DNA from: Tomocerus qinae
Taxonomy: Eukaryota; Arthropoda; Collembola; Entomobryomorpha; Tomoceridae
DNA: 64,000 nucleotides
Direction of reading: 5' to 3'
Assembly (NCBI GenBank): GCA_020055645.1
Contig: CM034546.1
Location: 135,925,875-135,989,874 of the forward strand
The stretch's first letter is position 1; each line of letters begins with the position of its first letter. Both the position numbers and the translations under genes were made by a program. This document shows, in pieces, positions 44,104 to 57,100 of the stretch. A model generated the notes under the pieces. That model was not told the origin of the DNA and did not search any database. It was given only the letters and a program-made list of their open reading frames with translations.

Positions 44104-46450
44104 CTGATCGACATAAAATCAAAATTGGTAATTTTTGACTATGAAAATCAACACAAAACCAAAATTGCTAATTGTTGACTATGAAAATCAACAGAAAATC
44201 AAAATTGGTAATTGTTGACTATGAAAATCGACAAGAAATCAAAATTGATTAATGTTGATTTTCATTAGTCAAAATTAATTAATGTTGGCTGTGAAAATCA
44301 ACAGAGAATCACAATTGATTAATTTTGACTTTGAAAATCAACAGATATCCAAATTCCATCCAAAACAAATCCAAACAACAGATAATGACTATCAAAATTA
44401 AAAGAAAATCGAAACATGGAAATTTGACTATAAAATTGAATATAAATCCCAATTAGATTTATTTCCATCGTCTAATACTTTTTATTCTATTTATTTGCTT
44501 TATTATAAAATTATGAATTTGGTAGAAGCGGAGTAAAATATTTTATACTATCCTCTAACAATTTATAGAAAACGCAGTTGAATTTTTTTAATGCCCATTT
44601 TCAACTTTGACTATCATAATGAAGACAAAGTGAGGGCACGGTATCTCAGCAACCTATTGACCGATTTATCCCAAATTCAATAGGAATCGTCAATGGTCCA
44701 TAGACATTGTTTTTGCTAAGTTTGGTCAATATCCATCATTGCTTTCAAAAGTTATCGTGGCGACGGACGTACGGACAGACTGTGCGGTTCTATAAGCTCG
44801 CTTACTCAGGCGAGCTAAAATAGATTAAAATGGACTATAAAAATCAACAGTAAACAAAATTGACTAATATTCAGTATCAAAATAAAAATAAAATAAAATT
44901 GATTAATAATGATTATCAAAATCAACAGAAATTCTAAATTAATTAATACTGAGTATTAAAATTAACAGAAAATCAAAATTGATTAATATCGTGTATCAAA
45001 ATCAACATTCAAATTTATTAAATCAAATTTATTAATGTTTCCAAACAAAAGCAACAGAAAATCAAAATTGATTAATGTTTACTATCAAAAGCAACAGAAA
45101 ATCAAAATTGATTAATGTTTACTATCAAAATCAACAGAAAATCGAAATTGAATAATGTTGACTATCAAAATTCCTTATTGAGGTGAGCTTAAAAGCTTGT
45201 GTACAATAATGGACTAATAAAGTCTACCAAATGAAATCGTCATACTTTGTTAAACAAAAGCACATCTAAATTTTCAATTTAATCTTTTCTACCCTCGTTT
45301 TTCGACAGCTGGAAGCAGTTTTAGTGAACAAAAAAATCGCATTATTGTTCTTACTATTGAAAAAAGTCTAATTTAGAAACACTCAAATGTTTTTATTACC
45401 AGTTTTAATTTCTACTAACACGATCAGTTTTAAGTAGAAACTTTTATTACGACTATAAAATTACCTTTTAAAATCAAGCAGAATAAAAAGGACAATTTGT
45501 AGGTTGAATATGTTAACCAATAATTTAACAATTAATACTTTATTAATACTTGTTATTTAAGAGCAGAAATTAATGTATGACAAGCATACAGATTTATTTT
45601 GGTCTGTGTTTTAAAACCATTACAAATATTTCAACAAGTTTTCAATAAAAGCAGCATTATGTCAATCAACAGTAACACCGAAGATTAAATAACATTTTTT
45701 CGGCTGTTATTTGCGAACTGTTAGACATATTTTGTCAACAATCAATAGGGATCGTCACAAGCCCATACACGACGTTTTTGCTAAGTTAGGTCAAATTCCG
45801 TCAATTCCTTCGGGAGTTATCGTGGGGACTAACTTGGTGTAGTTTAATCGCGCGGACGGACAGACTGTGCGATTCTAAATAGCTCGTCAGGCGAGTTAAT
45901 GAACAGTAGTTCAAAGTAGATCAATAATGATCATAATTCAAAAAATAATTAAAATAAATCAATATTGACTACCAAAATCAAAAAAAGAATTGAAGTAGGT
46001 TATATTTGATTATCTAAATCAACAGAATATCAAAATAGATTAATGGTTGACTCTTAAAATCAACAGAAAATCAAATTTGAATAATATTGACTATCAAAAT
46101 GAAAATAAATCCAAATAGATTAATGTTGACTATCAAATTCAACAGAAAATCAAAAAAGATTTATGTTGACTATAAAAACCAAAAGAAAATCAAATTAAAT
46201 AATTTGTGAAAAAGGCCTCTGCAACTTTTAAAGCCCATTTTCCACTTTGCCAATCAAAACGAAGAAAAAGTGAGCACGGGGTATCTCGGTAACCTATTAA
46301 ACGATTTGGATCAAACCCAATAGGATTCGTGACATGGCTATAAACAATGTTTTTCGCAAGTTTAGTCAATTTCTGTGAATGCGTTCAAACGTTTAAGTGT
46401 TATTGGACTGACGTATAGTTCTATAAGCTACCTTATACAGGCGAGCTAAA
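44104..46450. repeat. 40-bp minisatellite with a dispersed module
   Basis: Clusters of a 40-bp unit (approximately TTGACTATCAAAATCAACAG plus AAAATCAAAATTGATTAATG) occupy about 44104-44440, 44820-45180 and 45940-46200. Three copies of another module alternate with them (about 44570-44820, 45640-45900, 46205-46450), marked by GTATCTCAGCAACCTATTGA, GTTATCGTGG, GGACAGACTGTGCG and the end CAGGCGAGCTAAAA. Sequence at 45180-45640 is not assigned. Probably a non-autonomous transposon family with internal tandem repeats. Confidence 0.65.
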
Positions 46451-46700
46451 ACCGTCTACAACAAATTCGGATTTTTTGAATTTTAAGATTAATGATAAGG
46501 AAAATCAATGTGATTATCGTAGAAGTATTTTTTTAGTTGTAAATACCACAATATTTGCAAATGGTGAAAAATTCTCTGATTAAAATTTTATTTACCTTCA
46601 ATTTACATAATTAATTTAACCTTCATTTCCAGGATTAAGTGAGGTTTAATAATATTTGACATTAAGCAAAATATCAATAAAGCAAATATAGAAGTAACTC
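46451..46700. other. Spacer before the satellite
   Basis: AT-rich sequence without gene or repeat. A degenerate satellite edge appears from about 46700 (ACTTCGTCTGATAGTTGTAC). Confidence 0.4.
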
Positions 46701-48279
46701 TAATTACTTCGTCTGATAGTTGTACTAAGATTTAGAAATTAGTTGACTAATGGCTAATAACGCTGCATATATCTGGGCTTTAATAAGTATGCACGTATGG
46801 TACTCTTGGCTAAAGAAATGTAATGTGTAATAAATGCCAAGTTACTCGAACCGTAATGGATTCAGAAATATTTGCCATGAAGCAGAAGATTCCTTAAGCA
46901 CCTCTCGAAATAATACTAAGTTCGTCGGATATTTGTACTGAGCTTTTGAAATTAGTTGACTAATAGCTAATAACGCTGCATGTATCTGGGATTTGATAAG
47001 TATGCACGTATGGTACTCTTGGCTAAAGAAATGTAATGTGTAATAAATGCCAAGTTACTCGAACCGTAATGGATTCAGAAATATTTGCCATGAAGCAGAA
47101 GATTCCTTAAGCACCTTTCGAAATAATACTTAGTTCTTCGTCGGATATTTGTACTGAGCTTTTGAAATTAGTTGAATAATGGCTAATAACGCTGCATATA
47201 TCTGGGCTTTGATAAGTATGCACGTATGGTACTCTTGGCTAAAGAAATGTAATGTGTAATAAATGCCAAGTTACTCGAACCGTATTGGATTCAGAAATAT
47301 TTGCCATGAAGCAGAAGATTCCTTAAGCACCTTTCGAAATAATACTAAGTTCTTCGTCAGATATTTGTTTTAAGCTTTTGAAATTAGTTGACTAATGGCT
47401 AATAACGTTGCATATATTAGGGCTTTGGTAAGTATGCACGTATGGTACTCTTGGCTAAAGAAATGTAATGTGTAATAAATGCCAAGTTACTCGAACCGTA
47501 ATGGATTCAGAAATATTTGGCATGAAGCAGAAGATTCCTTAAGAACCTTTCGAAATAATACTATATTCTTCGTCGGATATTTGTATTGAGCTTTTGAAAT
47601 TAGTTGACTAATGGCTAATAACGCTGCATATATCTGGGCTTTGGTAAGTATGCACGTATGGTACTCTTGGCTAAAGAAATGTAATGTGTAATAAATGCCA
47701 AGTTACTCGAACCGTATTGGATTCAGAAATATTTGCCATGAAGCAGAAGATTCCTTAAGCACCTTTCGAAATAATACTAAGTTCTTCGTCAGATATTTGT
47801 TTTAAGCTTTTGAAATTAGTTGACTAATGGCTAATAACGCTGCATATATCTGGGCTTTGATAAGTATGCACTTATGGTACTCTTGGCTAAAGAAATGTAA
47901 TGTGTAATAAATGCCAAGTTACTCGAACCGTAACGGATTCAGAAATATTTGCCATGAAGCAGAAGATTCCTTAAGCACCTTTCGAAATAATACTAAGTTC
48001 TTCGTCAGATATTTGTTTTAAGCTTTTGAAATTAGTTGACTAATGGCTAATAACGTTGCATATATTAGGGCTTTGGTAAGTATGCACGTATGGTACTCTT
48101 GGCTAAAGAAATGTAATGTGTAATAAATGCCAAGTTACTCGAACCGTAATGGATTCAGAAATATTTGGCATGAAGCAGAAGATTCCTTAAGAACCTTTCG
48201 AAATAATACTATATTCTTCGTCGGATATTTGTATTGAGCTTTTGAAATTAGTTGACTAATGGCTAATAACGCTGCATAT
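46701..48279. repeat. 216-bp satellite, block 1
   Basis: About seven monomers. AATGGCTAATAACGCTGCAT recurs every 216 bp, with a first interval of 213. The variant containing AACGTTGCATATATTAGGG occurs at 47401 and again at 48049, 648 bp apart, so a three-monomer higher-order unit exists in this block. The left edge is diverged, as expected at an array boundary. Confidence 0.95.
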
Positions 48280-49135
48280 GGTAATGGTAATGGTTTTATT
48301 TTCGGAAAGGCCATAGGCAGTCAAGTATCATTACATATACAAGTACACATCATAATATTAACTGAAATTATAGCCATTAAGTACAAATATTATAGGATAG
48401 CTTTACAGACAATATAAATATAATTCACTGGTATTTCATTTATTAATTATTGCAGATGCAAAATAGATATCGAATATAAGTACGTATTATTACATATAGG
48501 GAAAGACTTTATAGTAAGGAATGAGGCCGTTTGCAGCAGAAACAACCCGCGCATGGACTTACACATTCACCTTACGGTCTATTCGAAGGTGGTTTAGGAA
48601 TGAAAGTATACATATAATTTAGTTTGTAATGCAATTACAATATTATGGCCAAATGGTATTTGCTTAAATCATTAATATAACAACTATGTATAATTAATTT
48701 ACCTACACCCAACACAGAAGTTGGGGGAGCCGAGTCGTGCATATCATTTCGAGATATGAGTACGTGTGTTTATGTCGATAGCTTACATGAATGCATGTGA
48801 GTAAAGTGAAGCGGGCGATGAGATTTACGTTTGCTCTATCTTTGATAAGCGACTTTGCATGTAGATAATTTGCATATTCTTGGTTTATCATCGTGGTCAC
48901 TCTTCTGGTCAGCCATTTTCCACACAAGACAATCCATGCCAAAATTTGGGAAATCGCAATGTTTTCGAATTAAAGACTGACCTTTTTTATTTGTCGATCA
49001 CCTATCCAAAGAGATCTTGACGTGGAGCACCTGATGAATTTAATTTCAGTCCGGTAGCTGTACTTTTACACCCAAAAATGACGAAATTGTAGGAGCTCCA
49101 AGACACACGTACTCACCTCGGCAAATGCAACGACT
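48280..49135 (-). mobile_element. Unclassified insertion in satellite, copy 1
   Basis: A non-satellite segment of about 856 bp. Read on the minus strand it ends AATAAAACCATTACCATTAC, a poly(A)-like signal with a short repeated tail, which resembles the 3' end of a 5'-truncated non-LTR retrotransposon. CTGCATAT at 48272-48279 precedes it and a CTGCATAT follows the second copy, a plausible target duplication. A 79-codon frame (48703-48942 -) lacks any domain I recognise. What it encodes, if anything, is unknown. Confidence 0.6.
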
Positions 49136-50430
49136 CGACTATATATTAGGGCTTTGGTAAGTATGCACGTATGGTACTCTTGGCTAAAGAAATTTTATGT
49201 GTAATAAATGCCAAGTTACTCGAACCGTAATGGATTCAGAAATATTTGCCATGAAGCAGAAGATTCCTTAAGCACCTTTCGAAATAATACTATGTTCATC
49301 GTCGGATATTTGTATTGTGCTTTTGAAATTAGTTGACTAATGGCTAAAAACGCTGCATATATCTGGGCTTTGATAAGTATGCACGTATATTACTCTTGGC
49401 TAAAGAAATGTAATGTGTAATAAATGCCAAGTTACTCGAACCGTAATGGATTCAGAAATATTTGCCATGAAGCAGAAGATTCCTTAAGCACCTTTCGAAA
49501 TAATACTATGTTCATCGTCGGATATTTGTATTGTGCTTTTGAAATTAGTTGACTAATGGCTAAAAACGCTGCATATATCTGGGCTTTGATAAGTATGCAC
49601 GTATGGTACTCTTGGCTAAAGAAATGTAATGTGTAATAAATGCCAAGTTACTCGAACCGTAATGGATTCAGAAATATTTGCCATGAAGCAGAAGATTCCT
49701 TAAGCACCTTTCGAAATAATACTAAGTTCTTCGTCGGATATTTGTATTGAGCTTTTGAAATTAGTTGACTAATGGCTAATAACGCTGCATATATCTGGGC
49801 TTTGATAAGTATGCACGTATGGTACTCTTGGCTAAAGAAATGTAATGTGTAATAAATGCCAAGTTACTCGAACCGTAATGGATTCAGAAATATTTGCCAT
49901 GAAGCAGAAGATTCCTTAAGCACCTTTCGAAATAATACTTAGTTCTTCGTCGGATATTTGTACTGAGCTTTTGAAATTAGTTGACTAATGGCTAATAACG
50001 CTGCATATATCTGGGCTTTGATAAGTATGCACGTATGGTACTCTTGGCTAAAGAAATGTAATGTGTAATAAATGCCAAGTTACTCGAACCGTATTGGATT
50101 CAGAAATATTTGCCATGAAGCAGAAGATTCCTTAAGCACCTTTCGAAATAATACTATATTCTTCGTCGGATATTTGTATTGAGCTTTTGAAATTAGTTGA
50201 CTAATGGCTAATAACGCTGCATATATCTGGGATTTGATAAATGCACGTATGGTACTCTTGGCTAAAGAAATGTAATGTGTAATAAATGCCAAGTTACTCG
50301 AACCGTAATGGATTCAGAAATATTTGCCATGAAGCAGAAGATTCATTAAGCACCTTTCGAAATAATACTAAGTACTTCGTCGGATAATTTGTATTAAGCT
50401 TTTGAAATTAGTTGACTAATGGCTAATAAC
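49136..50430. repeat. 216-bp satellite, block 2
   Basis: About six monomers of the same satellite, in the same orientation, between the two insertion copies. The last monomer breaks off inside GGCTAATAAC. Confidence 0.95.
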
Positions 50431-51158
50431 ATATATATTGATAGGATAGTACTCTTTACAGACAATATAAATATAAATTCACTGGTATTTCATTTATTAA
50501 TTATTGCAGATGCAAAATAGATATCGAATATAAGTACGTATTATTACATATAGGGAAAGACTTTATAGTAAGGAATGAGGCCGTTTGCAGCAGAAACAAC
50601 CCGCGCATGGACTTACATTCACCTTACGGTCTATTCGAAGGTGGTTTAGGAATAGTATACATATAATTTAGTTTGTAATGCAATTACAATATTATGGCCA
50701 AATGGTATTTGCTTAAATCATTAATATAACAACTATGTATAATTAATTTACCTACACCCAACACAGAAGTTGGGGGAGCCTCGTGCATATCATTTCGAGA
50801 TATGAGTACGTGTGTTTATGTCGATAGCTTACATGAATGCATGTGAGTAAAGTGAAGCGGGCGATGAGATTTACGTTTGCTCTATCTTTGATAAGCGACT
50901 TTGCATGTAGATAATTTGCATATTCTTGGTTTATCATCGTGGTCACTCTTCTGGTCAGCCATTTTCCACACAAGACAATCCATGCCAAAATTTGGGAAAT
51001 CGCAATGTTTTCGAATTAGATATTTATTTGTCGATCACCTATCCAGAGAGATCTTGACGTGGAGCACCTGATGAATTTAATTTCAGTCCGGTAGTTGTAC
51101 TTTTAAAATGACGAAATTGTAGGAGCTCCAAGACACGTACTAATGGCAAATGCAACGA
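50431..51158 (-). mobile_element. Unclassified insertion in satellite, copy 2
   Basis: About 728 bp, homologous throughout to the later part of the insertion at 48280 but lacking its first 130 bp or so and carrying many short deletions (for example GCCGAGTCGTGC becomes GCCTCGTGC, and AATGAAAGTATAC becomes AATAGTATAC). The satellite to its right begins with the same variant (TATTAGGGCTTTGG, then AAATTTTATGTG) as that to the right of copy 1. It was therefore copied together with flanking satellite rather than inserted independently. Confidence 0.75.
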
Positions 51159-54100
51159 CTGCATATATTAGGGCTTTGGTAAGTATGCACGTATGGTACT
51201 CTTGGCTAAAGAAATTTTATGTGTAATAAATGCCAAGTTACTCGAACCGTAATGGATTCAGAAATATTTGCCATGAAGCAAAAGATTCCTTAAGCACCTC
51301 TCGAAATAATACTAAGCTCTTCGTCGGATATTTGTACTGAGCTTTTGAAATTAGTTGACTAATGGCTAATAACGCTGCATATATCTGGGCTTTGATAAGT
51401 ATGCACGTATGGTACTCTTGGCTAAAGAAATGTAATGTGTAATAAATGCCAAGTTACTCGAACCGTAATGGATTCAGAAATATTTGCCATGAAGCAGAAG
51501 ATTCCTTAAGCACCTCTCGAAATAATACTAAGTTCTTCGTCGGATATTTGTTCTGAGCTTTTGAAATTAGTTGACTAATGGCTAATAACGCTGCATATAT
51601 CTGGGATTTGATAAGTATGCACGTATGGTACTCTTGGCTAAAGAAATGTAATGTGTAATAAATGCCAAGTTACTCGAACCGTAATGGGTTCAGAAATATT
51701 TGCCATGAAGCAGTAGATTCCTTAAGCACCTTTCGAAATAATACTAAGTTCTTCGTCGGATATTTGTATTGAGCTTTTGAAATTAGTTGACTAATGGCTA
51801 ATAACGCTGCATATATCTGGGCTTTGATAAGAATGCACGTATGGTACTCTTGGCTAAAGAAATGTAATGTGTAATAAATGCCAAGTTACTCGAACCGTAA
51901 TGGATTCAGAAATATTTGCCATGAAGCAGAAGATTCCTTAAGCACCTTTCGAAATAATACTAAGTTCTTCGTCGGATATTTGTATTGAGCTTTTGAAATT
52001 AGTTGACTAATGGCTAATAACGCTGCATATATCTGGGCTTTGATAAGTATGCACGTATGGTACTCTTGGCTAAAGAAATGTAATGTGTAATAAATGCCAA
52101 GTTACTCGAACCGTAATGGATTCAGAAATATTTGCCATGAAGCAGAAGATTCCTTAAGCACCTTTCGAAATAATACTAAGTTCTTCGTCGGATATTTGTA
52201 TTGAGCTTTTGAAATTAGTTGACTAATGGCTAATAACGCTGCATATATCTGGGCTTTGATAAGTATGCACGTATGGTACTCTTGGCTAAAGAAATGTAAT
52301 GTGTAATAAATGCCAAGTTACTCGAACCGTAATGGATTCAGAAATATTTGCCATGAAGCAGAAGATTCCTTAAGCACCTTTCGAAATAATACTAAGTTCT
52401 TCGTCGGATATTTGTATTGAGCTTTTGAAATTAGTTGACTAATGGCTAATAACGCTGCATATATCTGGGCTTTGATAAGAATGCACGTATGGTACTCTTG
52501 GCTAAAGAAATGTAATGTGTAATAAATGCCAAGTTACTCGAACCGTAATGGATTCAGAAATATTTGCCATGAAGCAGAAGATTCCTTAAGCACCTTTCGA
52601 AATAATACTAAGTTCTTCGTCGGATATTTGTATTTAGCTTTTGAAATTAGTTGACTAATGGATAATAACGCTGCATATTTCTGGGCTTTGATAAGTTTGC
52701 ACGTATGGTACTCTTGGCTAAAGAAATGTAATGTGTAATAAATGCCAAGTTACTCGAACCGTAATGGATTCAGAAATATTTGCCATGAAGCAGAAGATTC
52801 CTTAAGCACCTTTCGAAATAATACTAAGTTCTTCGTCGGATATTTGTATTGAGCTTTTGAAATTAGTTGACTAATGGCTAATAACGCTGCATATATCTAG
52901 GCTTTAATAAGTATGCACGTATGGTACTCTTGGCTAAAGAAATGTAATGTGTAATAAATGCCAAGTTACTCGAACCGTAATGGATTCAGAAATATTTGCC
53001 ATGAAGCAAAAGATTCCTTAAGCACCTTTCGAAATAATACTAAGTTCTTCGTCGGATATTTGTATTTAGCTTTTGAAATTAGTTGACTAATGGATAATAA
53101 CGCTGCATATTTCTGGGCTTTGATAAGTTTGCACGTATGGTACTCTTGGCTAAAGAAATGTAATGTGTAATAAATGCCAAGTTACTCGAACCGTATTGGA
53201 TTCAGAAATATTTGCCATGAAGCAGAAGATTCCTTAAGCACCTTTCGAAATAATATTATGTTCATCGTCGGATATTTGTATTGAGCTTTTGAAATTAGTT
53301 GACTAATGGCTAATAAAGCTGCATATATCTGGGCTTTGATAAGTATGCACGTATGGTACTCTTGGCTAAAGAAATGTAATGTGTAATAAATGCCAAGTTA
53401 CTCGAACCGTAATGGATTCAGAAATATTTGCCATGAAGCAGAAGATTCCTTAAGCACCTTTCGAAATAATACTAAGTTCTTCGTCGGATATTTGTATTTA
53501 GCTTTTGAAATTAGTTGACTAATGGCTAATAACGCTGCATATATCTGGGCTTTGATAAGTATGCACGTATGGTACTCTTGGCTAAAGAAATGTAATGTGT
53601 AATAAATGCCAAGTTACTCGAACCGTAATGGATTCAGAAATATTTGCCATGAAGCAGAAGATTCCTTAAGCACCTTTCGAAATAATACTAAGTTCTTCGT
53701 CGGATATTTGTATTGAGCTTTTGAAATTAGTTGACTAATGGCTAATAACGCTGCATATATCTGGGCTTTGATAAGTATGCACGTATGGTACTCTTGGCTA
53801 AAGAAATGTAATGTGTAATAAATGCCAAGTTACTCGAACCGTAATGGATTCAGAAATATTTGCCATGAAGCAGAAGATTCCTTAAGCACCTTTCGAAATA
53901 ATACTAAGTTCTTCGTCGGATATTTGTATTGAGCTTTTGAAATTAGTTGACTAATGGCTAATAACGCTGCATATATCTGGGCTTTGATAAGTATGCACGT
54001 ATGGTACTCTTGGCTAAAGAAATGTAATGTGTAATAAATGCCAAGTTACTCGAACCGTAATGGATTCAGAAATATTTGCCATGAAGCAGAAGATTCCTTA

Positions 54101-57100
54101 AGCACCTTTCGAAATAATACTAAGTTCTTCGTCGGATATTTGTATTGAGCTTTTGAAATTAGTTGACTAATGGCTAATAACGCTGCATATATCTGGGCTT
54201 TGATAAGTATGCACGTATGGTACTCTTGGCTAAAGAAATGTAATGTGTAATAAATGCCAAGTTACTCGAACCGTAATGGATTCAGAAATATTTGCCATGA
54301 AGCAGAAGATTCCTTAAGCACCTTTCGAAATAATACTAAGTTCTTCGTCGGATATTTGTATTGAGCTTTTGAAATTAGTTGACTAATGGCTAATAACGCT
54401 GCATATATCTGGGCTTTGATAAGAATGCACGTATGGTACTCTTGGCTAAAGAAATGTAATGTGTAATAAATGCCAAGTTACTCGAACCGTAATGGATTCA
54501 GAAATATTTGCCATGAAGCAGAAGATTCCTTAAGCACCTTTCGAAATAATACTAAGTTCTTCGTCGGATATTTGTATTGAGCTTTTGAAATTAGTTGACT
54601 AATGGCTAATAACGCTGCATATATCTGGGCTTTGATAAGTATGCACGTATGGTACTCTTGGCTAAAGAAATGTAATGTGTAATAAATGCCAACTTACTCG
54701 AACCGTAATGGATTCAGAAATATTTGCCATGAAGCAAAAGATTCCTTAAGCACCTCTCGAAATAATACTAAGCTCTTCGTCGGATATTTGTACTGAGCTT
54801 TTGAAATTAGTTGACTAATGGCTAATAACGCTGCATATATCTGGGCTTTGATAAGTATGCACGTATGGTACTCTTGGCTAAAGAAATGTAATGTGTAATA
54901 AATGCCAAGTTACTCGAACCGTAATGGATTCAGAAATATTTGCCATGAAGCAGAAGATTCCTTAAGCACCTTTCGAAATAATACTAAGTTCTTCGTCGGA
55001 TATTTGTATTGAGCTTTTGAAATTAGTTGACTAATGGCTAATAACGCTGCATATATCTGGGCTTTGATAAGTATGCACGTATGGTACTCTTGGCTAAAGA
55101 AATGTAATGTGTAATAAATGCCAAGTTACTCGAACCGTAATGGATTCAGAAATATTTGCCATGAAGCAGAAGATTCCTTAAGCACCTCTCGAAATAATAC
55201 TAAGTTCTTCGTCGGATATTTGTTCTGAGCTTTTGAAATTAGTTGACTAATGGCTAATAACGCTGCATATATCTGGGATTTGATAAGTATGCACGTATGG
55301 TACTCTTGGCTAAAGAAATGTAATGTGTAATAAATGCCAAGTTACTCGAACCGTAATGGATTCAGAAATATTTGCCATGAAGCAGTAGATTCCTTAAGCA
55401 CCTTTCGAAATAATACTAAGTTCTTCGTCGGATATTTGTATTGAGCTTTTGAAATTAGTTGACTAATGGCTAATAACGCTGCATATATCTGGGCTTTGAT
55501 AAGTATGCACGTATGGTACTCTTGGCTAAAGAAATGTAATGTGTAATAAATGCCAAGTTACTCGAACCGTAATGGATTCAGAAATATTTGCCATGAAGCA
55601 GAAGATTCCTTAAGCACCTTTCGAAATAATACTAAGTTCTTCGTCGGATATTTGTATTGAGCTTTTGAAATTAGTTGACTAATGGCTAATAACGCTGCAT
55701 ATATCTGGGCTTTGATAAGTATGCACGTATGGTACTCTTGGCTAAAGAAATGTAATGTGTAATAAATGCCAAGTTACTCGAACCGTAATGGATTCAGAAA
55801 TATTTGCCATGAAGCAGAAGATTCCTTAAGCACCTCTCGAAATAATACTAAGTTCTTCGTCGGATATTTGTTCTGAGCTTTTGAAATTAGTTGACTAATG
55901 GCTAATAACGCTGCATATATCTGGGCTTTGATAAGAATGCACGTATGGTACTCTTGGCTAAAGAAATGTAATGTGTAATAAATGCCAAGTTACTCGAACC
56001 GTAATGGATTCAGAAATATTTGCCATGAAGCAGAAGATTCCTTAAGCACCTTTCGAAATAATACTAAGTTCTTCGTCGGATATTTGTATTGAGCTTTTGA
56101 AATTAGTTGACTAATGGCTAATAACGCTGCATATATCTGGGCTTTGATAAGTATGCACGTATGGTACTCTTGGCTAAAGAAATGTAATGTGTAATAAATG
56201 CCAAGTTACTCGAACCGTAATGGATTCAGAAATATTTGCCATGAAGCAGAAGATTCCTTAAGCACCTTTCGAAATAATACTAAGTTCTTCGTCGGATATT
56301 TGTATTTTGCTTTTGAAATTAGTTGACTAATGGATAATAACGCTGCATATATCTGGGCTTTGATAAGTATGCACGTATGGTACTCTTGGCTAAAGAAATG
56401 TAATGTGTAATAAATGCCAAGTTACTCGAACCGTAATGGATTCAGAAATATTTGCCATGAAGCAGAAGATTCCTTAAGCACCTTTCGAAATAATACTAAG
56501 TTCTTCGTCGGATATTTGTATTGAGCTTTTGAAATTAGTTGACTAATGGCTAATAACGCTGCATATATCTGGGCTTTGATAAGTATGCACGTATGGTACT
56601 CTTGGCTAAAGAAATGTAATGTGTAATAAATGCCAAGTTACTCGAACCGTAATGGATTCAGAAATATTTGCCATGAAGCAGAAGATTCCTTAAGCACCTT
56701 TCGAAATAATACTAAGTTCTTCGTCGGATATTTGTATTGAGCTTTTGAAATTAGTTGACTAATGGCTAATAACGCTGCATATATCTGGGCTTTGATAAGT
56801 ATGCACGTATGGTACTCTTGGCTAAAGAAATGTAATGTGTAATAAATGCCAAGTTACTCGAACCGTAATGGATTCAGAAATATTTGCCATGAAGCAGAAG
56901 ATTCCTTAAGCACCTTTCGAAATAATACTAAGTTCTTCGTCGGATATTTGTATTGAGCTTTTGAAATTAGTTGACTAATGGCTAATAACGCTGCATATAT
57001 CTGGGATTTGATAAGTATGCACGTATGGTACTCTTGGCTAAAGAAATGTAATGTGTAATAAATGCCAAGTTACTCGAACCGTAATGGATTCAGAAATATT

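Noticed and set aside
43819..44122. Proline/glycine-rich frames on both strands
   Set aside because: They arise from AAAAACCC/GGGTTTTT repeats in a duplicated block; similar peptides appear in several frames.
48703..50988. Two related minus-strand frames of 79 and 78 codons as genes
   Set aside because: They belong to the two copies of the insertion. They look conserved only because the copies are recent duplicates; no recognisable domain and no normal ATG context.
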